Shown in pieces: positions 16,112-26,000 of a DNA stretch of 64,000 nt (positions are counted from its first letter, which is position 1; every line of letters starts with the position of its first letter). Under the pieces are notes generated by a model. That model ran no database searches and was not told where the DNA came from. It saw only the letters and a program-made list of their open reading frames with translations. The stretch spans positions 282,790 through 346,789 of the forward strand of contig CAVXXW010000019.1 of assembly GCA_963765785.1 (NCBI GenBank), given 5' to 3'. Both the position numbers and the translations under genes were made by a program. Source of the stretch: AC-32 sp963765785 (GTDB taxonomy: Bacteria > Actinomycetota > Thermoleophilia > Gaiellales > Gaiellaceae).

Positions 16112-19100
16112 AGCGGCACGTCGGGCGTCGAGACGACGCCGAGCCGGGCGAGCAGGGCTCGCGACTCCGCAGCCTCGTCGGATCCGTCTTCGCCGCGCAG
16201 TTCCCTGAGGCGCGCGATCGCCTCGAGCGTCAGGGCGGTCTCGTACGTCTCGTCCTCCGCACGCGCGACGTCGAGGCTCCGGGCGAACGCCTCGTCGGCC
16301 TCGTCGAGCGCGCCGCGCTGCGCGAGCGCGTAGCCGCGAATGCGGTGCACGAGCGCGTGCTGTACCGACCCGCCACCCGAGCTCTCGATCGCCGTCAGCG
16401 TCTCGTCCGCCTCACGCAGCCCGAGCTCTGGGTCGCCGGCGAGCACGGCGCGCTCGGCGACGCGTGTCCGCACCTCGATGATCAGGCTGCCGGCGCGCAT
16501 CTCCTCGAACGTCTCGAGCGCGCGCCCAAGCATCGACTCGGCATCGTCGAGCCGGCCCTCGCGGGCCGCGTTGCGCCCGAGGTTCGAGACGGTCACCGTG
16601 GCAAGCAGCCGGTGACCCGCGGTCTCGAACACGTCGCGAGCCTCCTCGAACAGCTCGGCCGCCGTCGTGAGATAGCCCTGGTCGGACTTGATCTCGCCGA
16701 TGTTGCTCGTGATCGTCGCCGCGCCGACCACGTCGCCGATGCGGTCGCGCAGGGCCTTGCTCCGGTCGTACGCGTCGAGCGCCTCCTGCCAGCGGCCCTC
16801 GTAGTAGGCGTCCACGCCGAGGTTGTTCAGCGCGTTCGCCTGGCCGAGCAGGTCACCGAGCTCCTCGTAGATCGGCAACGCGAGCCCGCGGAAGAACACG
16901 CGGTCTGGGCTTCTGTTCGAGATGTACGCGTAGTGGATCAGGTAGTAGGCGTGCGCGAGTGCCTGTAGGTCGCCCGCGTCGTTCGCCTCGTCGACGACGC
17001 GCTTGCACCACTTGACGCAGTCGGCGAACTCGCCCTGGCGCACCCGCACGCCGGCGTAGGCCAGCGACAGCTCGAGCCGCATCGAGCGCTGCTCGTCGGG
17101 CGGTAGCTCGTCGAGCGCGCCGAGGCCGCGGTTGTACCAGCGCAGCGCTTCCGGGTAGCGGCCGAAGCGCTCGCGGATGATCCCCTCCTTCAGCAGGAGC
17201 CGCGGGTGGGCGGCGAGCTTGCGCGCCTTCGAGTACGCCTCTCCGGCGTCGGAGTAGAGGCCGGCCAGCTCGCCGACGTCGCCGAGCGATTCCCAGACCC
17301 GCCCGACCTCGTCGTCCGGGAGGTCGAGCTTCGGCGCCACCTCGAGCGCGCGGCGGTAGAAGGCCGCGGCCTCGACGTTCGCGAACTTCTCGTGCGCGCG
17401 CTCGCCCGCGACGAGCGAGTAGCCGTACGCCTTCTGGGCGTCGCCTGCGTTGAAGAAGTGCAGCGAGAGGAGCTCGGCGAACTCGCCGCGCCCCTCGGCC
17501 TCGAGCCGCTCGTAGGCCTCGCCGACCTTCGCGTGCAGCTCGCCACGGCGCCGGTACGAAAGCCCTTCGTAGGCGGCGTCGCGGAAGAGCGCGTGGCGGA
17601 AGCGGAACGCGCCGGCCGTGTACGGGTCCCGCTCGACGAACTCCGCGAGCCGGTCCCAGGCCTCGGAGTCGGCGGAGGCCGCCGGGTCGTCGGCGAGCAC
17701 GTCGCCGACAAGCTCGCCGCTGAAGGTCGCGCCGAGGACGGCCGCGTAGCGCAGCAGGGCGCGGTCGCCCGGCCGCAGCATGTCGATGCGCGTCGCGACG
17801 ACGGCCTCGACGCTTTCCGGCAGCGCCTCGTCCTCGGGCGCGCGCTGCGACGCGACCAGCTCTTGCAAGAAGAGCGGGTTGCCGCCGGCCCGCTCGGTGA
17901 TCGCGCTCACCTCGTGCTGCAGCAGGCCCTCCACAGCGGCCGCTCCGATCAGCTGCTGCGCCGCGTCGCCGTCGAGCGGCTGCAGCTGGATCGTCATCGC
18001 CGGGATCGGCGGCACGCCCTCGGCGGCGGAGAACCCGCCCGACCCGGGGCGGCGCGTGGCGCACACGAGCCACGGCTTGCCCGAGACCTGGGCGGCGAGG
18101 TGGCGAAGCAGTTCTGCCGACGCCTCGTCCATCCAGTGCACGTCCTCGATCACGAGCAGCGTCGGACCGGCCAGCAGCTTCGCGAGCACCTGCTCGATCA
18201 CGCCGTGCAGCCGCGCGCGCCGAAACGCGGGCTGCAGGTCCTCGACCTCCAGCGTCGGCTCGACCTGCACGTCGAGCGGCAGCGCGACCAGCGGCAGCCA
18301 GGGCAGGAGGTCGGGGTCGAGCTCCTCGACGCGCTCGTGAAGCACCGCGGGCGCGGCGCCGTTCTGCGGCAGCTCGAGCAGCGAGCGGAGCATCCCGCGG
18401 AACGCGAAGTACGCGGTCGACGCCTCGTACTGGAGGCACGTCGCCGTGACCGGCAGCAGGTCCGGCGCCTGCGCCTGGAGCTCCTCGACGAGCCGCGACT
18501 TGCCCATGCCGGGCTCCCCGATCAGCTCGACGATGTTGCCGAAGCCCATGCGCACCGGGCCGAGCGCCGCGGACAGGATCGCCAGCTCGCGCTCGCGGCC
18601 GACGAACGGGACCTTCTGCTCTGACGCCGCCGCCTCGCTGACGACGCCGACCACGTCGAAGGCGACGACCGGCTCGGCGATCCCCTTCAGCATCAGCGGC
18701 TCGAGCTCAACGGTCTCGAACGCGCTCTGGGTGCGGTCGAGCAGGTCGGTGGTCGTCAGCACCTGGCCCGGCGCCGCCTTGCCCATCAGCCGCGCGGCCA
18801 GGGCTGCGGTCTTGCCGAGGATCGTGTACGTGCGACGGAAGCGCGCACCGACCTCGCCCGCGAAGACGCGGCCGCGGCTGGTGCCGATCCGCAGCGGCAG
18901 CGGCGTCTGCAGGTCGGCGATTCCCCGCGCGGTGCGCAGGATGCGCTCCTCGTCTTCGCCGGCCGTCGAAGGAGCGCCCGCGACGAGGATCATCTTGCCG
19001 CCGTCGGTGTCGATGTCGGTCTCGAGGAACGTGACGCCGTGCTCGTCGGCGACGCGCTGCGCCGCGGTGACGAGCTCGTCGAGCGCCTCGGCCACGCGCT

Positions 19101-19911
19101 CCGCGCCTTCGGTGGCCAGGAGGTCGTCGACGCCGCCGAAGTGGACGAACGCGACCGACGCCTGGCGGTGCTCCGACTCGGCCTTGCCGTCCTCGACGAC
19201 TCGGCGCACCTGGGCCGGAACGCAGTGCGCGAGGTCGAGCCCTTCGAGCGGCGGGAGGGGCTCGAGGCCGCCTTCGACGCCCGGCGGCGCCTTCAGCAGC
19301 CGGCCGCCCTCCTTGCCCTCGCCGAGCACGCGCTCGGGAAGGAGCGCCGCGGTCTCGTCGCTGACGAGGATCTCGCCGGCCTCTGCGCCGGATTCCATCT
19401 CGACCGTGCGGGTGACGCCGGGCCCGGTCAGCAGCAGCTCGCGGTGCGACTCGCCGACCAGGAAGAACTCGAACGTGTCGGCGTGGATGCCGACGTGCAT
19501 CTTCAGAGTCACCGGCCCGACCGACGTCTGCGGCCGGCCGAGCTCGCGCAGGGCCTTGCGCATTCCGTAGGCGGTGTCGCAGGCGCGGGCGGCGTGCTCG
19601 GGGCCGGTGAAGAAGAGGAGCAGCGCGTCGCCCCCGAACTTGAGCAGCCCGCCGCCGGCCGCGTACGCAACGTCGAGGAGTCGCTCGAAGGTGCGGTTCA
19701 TCACCTCCGTCACCTCCTCGGCGCCGAGCTTCCCTTTCTGCGCGAGCCGCTCGTTCATGGCGGTGAAGCCGGAGATGTCGACGAACGCGAGCGTTCCCTC
19801 GAGCTCGCGCCGCCGCGCCTCAGGGTCCGCGCGCAGCCAGTCGACGACGACGCGCGGGACGTACGGCGTCAGGTCGACGGACGATGAGCTGGTCTCGGGA
19901 ACCGCGGTCAC
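16099..19911 (-). CDS. Class III cyclase / AAA-type ATPase / TPR regulatory protein
   Basis: A 1270-residue cytoplasmic protein. A class III cyclase domain opens it (residues 40-210) with metal ligands D45 (FVDISGF) and D95 (KFGGDA) and an adenine-type Lys 91. A second cyclase-like domain (about 245-410) is degenerate: the first Asp site reads FVHFGG. An ATPase domain follows, with Walker A GEPGMGKS near 465 and Walker B LLVIEDVHWMDE near 583. From about 785 to the end are tetratricopeptide-like repeats. The plan matches the actinobacterial cyclase-ATPase-TPR (LuxR/MalT-like) family, without a DNA-binding end. It is divergent from the giant secreted protein, 125 nt apart. Confidence 0.9.
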   Translation of the reverse strand: MTAVPETSSSSVDLTPYVPRVVVDWLRADPEARRRELEGTLAFVDISGFTAMNERLAQKGKLGAEEVTEVMNRTFERLLDVAYAAGGGLLKFGGDALLLFFTGPEHAARACDTAYGMRKALRELGRPQTSVGPVTLKMHVGIHADTFEFFLVGESHRELLLTGPGVTRTVEMESGAEAGEILVSDETAALLPERVLGEGKEGGRLLKAPPGVEGGLEPLPPLEGLDLAHCVPAQVRRVVEDGKAESEHRQASVAFVHFGGVDDLLATEGAERVAEALDELVTAAQRVADEHGVTFLETDIDTDGGKMILVAGAPSTAGEDEERILRTARGIADLQTPLPLRIGTSRGRVFAGEVGARFRRTYTILGKTAALAARLMGKAAPGQVLTTTDLLDRTQSAFETVELEPLMLKGIAEPVVAFDVVGVVSEAAASEQKVPFVGRERELAILSAALGPVRMGFGNIVELIGEPGMGKSRLVEELQAQAPDLLPVTATCLQYEASTAYFAFRGMLRSLLELPQNGAAPAVLHERVEELDPDLLPWLPLVALPLDVQVEPTLEVEDLQPAFRRARLHGVIEQVLAKLLAGPTLLVIEDVHWMDEASAELLRHLAAQVSGKPWLVCATRRPGSGGFSAAEGVPPIPAMTIQLQPLDGDAAQQLIGAAAVEGLLQHEVSAITERAGGNPLFLQELVASQRAPEDEALPESVEAVVATRIDMLRPGDRALLRYAAVLGATFSGELVGDVLADDPAASADSEAWDRLAEFVERDPYTAGAFRFRHALFRDAAYEGLSYRRRGELHAKVGEAYERLEAEGRGEFAELLSLHFFNAGDAQKAYGYSLVAGERAHEKFANVEAAAFYRRALEVAPKLDLPDDEVGRVWESLGDVGELAGLYSDAGEAYSKARKLAAHPRLLLKEGIIRERFGRYPEALRWYNRGLGALDELPPDEQRSMRLELSLAYAGVRVRQGEFADCVKWCKRVVDEANDAGDLQALAHAYYLIHYAYISNRSPDRVFFRGLALPIYEELGDLLGQANALNNLGVDAYYEGRWQEALDAYDRSKALRDRIGDVVGAATITSNIGEIKSDQGYLTTAAELFEEARDVFETAGHRLLATVTVSNLGRNAAREGRLDDAESMLGRALETFEEMRAGSLIIEVRTRVAERAVLAGDPELGLREADETLTAIESSGGGSVQHALVHRIRGYALAQRGALDEADEAFARSLDVARAEDETYETALTLEAIARLRELRGEDGSDEAAESRALLARLGVVSTPDVPLQPA

Positions 19912-19961
19912 GTGCCCTCTGGCGCCTTCCGCTCTGCCAACCCCTCCAGCGCCCTGTTGAA

Positions 19962-20002
19962 GATTGTCGCACGGTTGACAATCTCAGCGAACGACGTAGA
20001 TT
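19962..20002 (+). promoter_or_regulatory. Promoter with dyad operator upstream of the giant gene
   Basis: TTGACA (19975-19980), a 16-nt spacer and TAGATT (19997-20002) form a good promoter for the gene at 20037. GATTGTC (19962-19968) and GACAATC (19977-19983) form a perfect 7-bp inverted repeat with an 8-nt spacer that covers the -35. This looks like an operator for an unknown regulator in the cyclase/giant-gene gap. Confidence 0.6.
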
Positions 20003-20036
20003 TGAGCGGCTTACGACCTGGCGGGGAGAAGGCACG

Positions 20037-23000
20037 ATGGGGACTACTGCGGCAAAGCTGGTCAATACGACTCGGCGCCGGTACGGGCTGGCGCTGGTTC
20101 TTGGTGCGCTCGTGCTGCTGGTCGGCGGCACGCAACACGCCCACGCGCAGGGCGGCCCCTTCGTCAACGTGACGCAGCCGGCAGGCGGCTCGACCATCTC
20201 GGGCGTGATCTCGATCGCCGCGGACGCGTCGAGCGACGTCGGGATCGACCGGGTCGAGTTCCAGTACTTCGACGGTGCCACCGGCCGTTTCTATCCGTTG
20301 GGGACCGACACGACGGCGCCGTACACGACGTGCTTCGACACGACGAAGGTGCCGAACACGAACGGGCTGAACGGCACCGTCTACGCGACGGCGTACGACA
20401 CGACCGGCGCCTCGACCCGTGAGGGCAGCGGCGTCACCGTGTCGAACGGCGAGGCGAGCAATCCCGGCAACACGTCGGGCGACTCGCTCCAGCCGTGCAG
20501 CCTCTCGCTGCGCCTCGGCGTCGGGACGACGAAGAACGTCGACGCGACGCTCCACTTCGACAAGCTGCCGCCGAAGGCCGACGTCCTCCTCGCGCTCGAC
20601 ACGACAGGCAGCATGCAGTCGGCGATCAACGACGCGCGCGGCGACGCGGACTCGCTCGTCTCGACGCTGCAGAACGAGATTCCGAGCGCGAAGTTCGCGG
20701 TCGCGGACTTCAAGGACTACCCGGACGCCATCTTCAACAACCTCGGCGGTCCAGGCGACTACCCGTGGCGCGTCGACCAGGATTTCACGGCCAATGCTCC
20801 GGACTCGAGCTGCAGCGACGGCGAGCTCCACGTCACTGAGATCGCCTGCGCGCTGCAGGGGCTCCAGGCGAGCGGCGGCGACGACCTCCCGGAGGCGTAC
20901 AACCGCGCCTTCTACGAGGCGTACAGCGATGCGGACCACCTGCACTGGGACCCGGGTGCGTCCCGGTTCATGATCGTCCTCGGCGATTCGCTGCCGCACG
21001 ACGCCGGCCTCGCGACCTTCGACCCGGACTGCCCGAACACTCCGCCGACCGATCCGGGCTCGGCATTCACGGTCGGGAACGCGCAGTACGGCGCCGTTGG
21101 CCCGTTGCAGACCCTGACGGTGCTCGACGGGCTGAAGGCGAACCACACGAACCTGTCGTTCGTCACCTACAACGCTGGCGCCGCGGGCACGCTCTCCGGC
21201 ACGCCCGCTTGCCAGGCGGCGATCGCCAAGTACACGGGCGGGGCCGAGGTCGTCCACGGCCCCGACACCGCTGGGCTCGCAACGCAGATCGTTAACCTCG
21301 TCAACGCAGCAGCGTCGCGCATCGACCGGATCACGCAGACCGTCACGCAGACGGGCGGCCCGGCCGAGGTCGACGGCTCGTCGTGGATCGCCCTCAACGT
21401 CTGCTCGATCGAAGGGACGTGCTCGGCGGTGACCGGCCCGGCCACGGCGCCGACGGACATCGCGCTCCAGGAGAAGGTCTCGGTCCCGCAGGACGCGACG
21501 AAGGGCGACTACCACTTCCGCGTCACCGTCAGCGGCGACGGCGTCCCGCGCGCGGTCCAGGAGGTGACGGTCACGGTCACGGACACGGGCGTCAGCGCGC
21601 TCACGATGACCTCCGACGACAACTCGATCCCGGCCGGGATCGCGTCGGTGCCGTTCGAGTCGCTGCCGAGCGATCGGCTCAACAACCTGACGGCCGACCC
21701 GAACGCGGCGCCCGCCGGCTCGACCGCGCAGGGCTCGATCGCGCAGGGCTCGATCGGCTCCGGCACCACCGCGCAGGGCTCGATCGCGCAGGGCTCGATT
21801 GCCCAGGGCTCGATCGCCATGGGCTCGATCGCACAGGGCTCGATCGCACAGGGCTCGATCGCCGTAGGCTCGATCGCGATGGGCTCGATCGGCCTAGGGA
21901 CGACGGCGCAGGGCTCGATCGCGCAGGGGTCGATCCCGGGCGGCGCGACGATCCTGCGGAACGTCCTGCTCTCGCAGATCCCGCTGACCGGCGGCGCGAG
22001 CTGGGCGGACGTCCTGCGGAACACGCCCTTCGCCGTGCAGCCGCTGCAGGCGGTCACGCTCTACGACGTCGCGACCTACTCGGTGCGCGACCCGAGTGAC
22101 AACAAGACGCCGTGGGAGCGGCTGAACGCGCTGACCCTCGCGCAGGCGCCGTTCTTCAGCAGCCTCTGGCGCAACGTGCCCCTGAGCGCCGTGCTGCTCG
22201 GGAACGCGCCCCTCGCCAGCGTGCCGATTCCGCTCGGCCCCGACGGTCACCCGTACGCGAGCTGGAGCGCCGCGCTGACCGGCAACGGCGGCAGCGCCTC
22301 CAACCTCGACGTCTCGCAGAACACGGCGTTCGGCGTCGCGATCGCCGGGCAGCTCGGCACGACAAACCTGGGCACGATCGCGATCGGCTCGATCGCGCAG
22401 GGCTCGATCGCGCAGGGCTCGATCCGCGCCGACCAGACCGCCGTCGGCTCGATCGCGATCGGCTCGATCGACCTGCGGCTGACGCACCTCGGCTCGATCC
22501 CGCTGACCGCGCTGCGCTCGCCCGCTGACATCGTCGCCTGCTCGACGAGCTTCGACTGCACCGGCAAGACGCTCGGGCAGGTCTCGGCGGCGAACGCCTT
22601 CAAGCCCGGCGTGACGCTCTTCGACGTGCTCAACCAGGTCGCGCCTCCGAACGGGACGCTGACGATCGACGAGCTCGCACGGGCGATGCTGGCGCTGGCG
22701 GACTTCCCGTGGGAGCTGGCAGACGTGCAGGGCCTGCAGGACGTCGCCGGCACCGGCCAGAACGTCCACTACCACGTCGACTTCGACCTCGTCTGCGCAG
22801 CGGCGACGAGTTTCAGCGTCCACGTGCATCTCCCCGACGGCTTCTTCCCCGTCAAGGGCTCCTCGACGGTCGCGTACGGCGCGGCCGCGGCGATCCCCGC
22901 TACCGACCCGACCGGCCCGGCCGGCGACCCGGTGTGGACGGCGCCTGGCAGCCCGTGCGGCGCGAGCTCGGCCACGCAGCACGTGCGGCTCAACTTCCAG

Positions 23001-26000
23001 TCCTACGCCGGTCTGACGCTAGGCAGCCAAACGTCAGACGTTGCGGTGACCGCCGCCGACAGCACCTACTCGGCCTCGAACCAGGCCTCGGTGCTCGTAA
23101 CCCAGAACTGGGAGCCGAGCGACGACCCGGCGACCGGCCCGACGATCGCCAAGAACACGCTCGTCGTCGGCCACATCGCGACCTCGAACGACATCGACTA
23201 CTTCCGCGTCCCGCTCGACAACCTCGCGCCGAACACGAAGGTCACGGCGTACCTGAAGGTTCCGCAGGACGCCGACCTCGACCTCGTGATCAACAAGCCG
23301 AGCGCGCCGGGCGTGCAGTCGAGCGCGCAAGGCTCGATCGCGCAGGGCTCGATCGCCGTCGGCAGCATCCCGATCGAGGACACGGCGTCCGGCGTCGACA
23401 GCTCGACGCTCGCGCTGCAGCCCGATGCGCAGTCGGACCTGACAGCGGCCTCGACGGCACAGGGCTCGATCGCGCAAGGCTCGATCGCGCAGGGCTCGAT
23501 CTCGGCGAACCGCGGCGACGTGAACGAAGTCGCGCAGATCGTCACCCACGGCGAGACCGGCGCAGCTGTGATCGGCATCGGCGGCTACAACGGCGCCTTT
23601 AGCAACCACCCGTACGTGCTGCGGATCAAGGTCACGCCGCCGCCGCCACTCCCGCCGTGCGACCCCGTGACGGGCCTCGACACTCCCACCGCGGGCACGC
23701 TGCCGGCGGTCACTTCGCTGCCGACGTCCACGAAGGCGCTCTTCCTGGTCAACCGCCAGCGCCTGGCCGGCCTCTACGGCGCCGCGGCGGCCGACTCGCT
23801 CGTCAACTCGAGCACGACCTCGCCGCTCAACCGCGTGGCGGCCTCGGTCAACGGCGCCGTCCTGCCGGTCGACGGCAGCGCCGCCGTCCGCACCGCGTAC
23901 TCGCAGTGGGACGCGAACCCGTGCGACCTCGAGAAGGCCAACGCGGTCGTCCGCTCGATCAACGACCTCGTCGCCACCTATCGGGCGCGGCTGCCGCAGC
24001 TCAAGTACGTCGTCCTGCTCGGCACCGACACGGCCGTGCCGTCGTGGCGCCAGCAGGACCTCTCGAACGACTCGCCGGAGATCGACGAGGCGAACGACCT
24101 CGTCTTCACGACGCGCGGCCTGACCAAGGGGAACGCGACCTACGCGACCGCGGCGAGGAACGCGATCCTCACCGACGGCGCCTACGGCCACTTCCAGCCG
24201 ACGAACTGGCTCGGCCACGACATCCCGCTGCCGGAGATCAGCGTCTCGCGCGTCGTCGAGTCGCCGGACGACATCAACGCGCAGCTGACCCAGTACCTCG
24301 CCGTGAACGGCCAGCTGAACCCGACGCGCTCGCTGACGACCGGCGACTCGTTCTTCGAGGACGGCGCCCACGCGGCCGACACGGCGCTCCAGGCGCAGTT
24401 CCCGTCGCTGTCGCACAGCTTCCTTGGGACGACGCCGACGCCGTGGACGCACGCGAACGTCCTTGCGAGCTTCTTCAACGCCTCGCCGGTGCCGGACATC
24501 GGCGCGATCTGGGCGCACTACAGCCACTGGCTCGCACAGCCCGCCAACGTGACGCCCGCGGGCCTCGCCGGCCTCGCGTCGACTGGCGACATCAGCCCGA
24601 CGTACCCGGTCTCGAGCCGGCTGATCTTCACCGTCGGCTGCCACAGCGGGCTGAACGTGCCCGACACGCTGCTGCGCCCAGACACGGTCGCGGCGCAGAC
24701 GCCGGACACGCGCCAGCGCTTCCTCGACTGGGCGCAGGCGTACATGGCGAACAAGGCCGCGGTCTACGTCGCGAACACGGGCTTCGGATACGGCGACACG
24801 ACGACGAGCGACCTCTCCGAGCGGCTCTACGACCACTTCGCCAACAACCTCAACTCCGGCGGCACGGTCGGCGAGCAGTGGCTCCGCGCGCTGCACCAGT
24901 ACTACAGCGAGCCCTCGAACTACGACGTCCTCGACGAGAAGGTGATGATCGAGGCGACGATGTACGGCCTGCCGTTCTACACCTTCGGCGGCACGCCGCA
25001 GCACGTCCCGCCGGCCGTGACGCCGCCGAGCCACTCGGTGGTCAACGGGATCGACACGGCGAGCGTGCCGGCCGTCGACGGGTTCACCTTCACGCAGGGC
25101 TCGAACGGGCTCTTCACCGCGGCGGGGCGGCCTGACGGCTCGACGTTCACCTCGGGCGGCGCTCCGTGGACGATGGGCACGCTGTCGGTCTTCTACCGCC
25201 CGGCCCAGCCGACGGTCTCGCGCGACGTGACGGTGCCCGGCACCGCCGCGCACGGCGTCTGGATCCGGAGCCTGACCACGAGCACGCAGGACAACGTGAC
25301 GCCGTACAAGCCGTTCCCGCTCGTGCACGACGCCAACGAGCGGCCGGTGAAGGACTACCCGAACATCTTCTTCCCGGCGACGATGGCGACGATCAACCGC
25401 GACGTCACGTTCGGCACAGAGCACGACACGGCCGTCGTCAACCTCGGGCGGTTCTTCCCGAGCCAGACGGGCGACCTGTCGAAGGGCACCGAGCAGCTCG
25501 TCAGCTCGATCGGGCTCGACGTCGGCTACTCGACCTCGGCCGACGTGACGCCGCCGACGATCTTCCAGACGAGCGCGGTCCAGACGGGCACGAGCATCAC
25601 GGCCTTCGTCCGCGTAGGCGACGCGTCGGGCCTGGCGCGCGTGGCGGTCCTCTACCACGAGCTCGGCGACGGCACGTGGCACGTCGTCCAGCTCGACCAC
25701 GCGAGCGGCGATCTCTGGTCGAAGACCTTCACGATCGGCAGCGCGAACCCGATCCAGCTCGACTCGGAGGCGCAGGACATCAACGCCAACGTCGCGTACA
25801 GCTTCAACAAGGCCGTCAACTTCCAGTCGGTGCCGGACAACGTCGCGGCCCACCCGTCGATCACGATCGACAATCCGCTGCCGGCGCCGACCGGGACGTT
25901 CACGCTCAACCAGCGGGTGAGCGCCACGTTCGCCTGCTCCTCGACGCTCGGGATCGCGAGCTGCAACGGCGCCACCGACGGCGGCGCCTCGATCGTCAGC

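Noticed and set aside
21509..22057. Reverse-strand repeated EPCAIEPCAIE peptide
   Set aside because: It is only the complement of the 15-bp AQGSI repeats; the forward frame is part of a signal-peptide protein.
21726..23501. CRISPR array
   Set aside because: The 15-bp units are tandem with no spacers and are translated in one frame.
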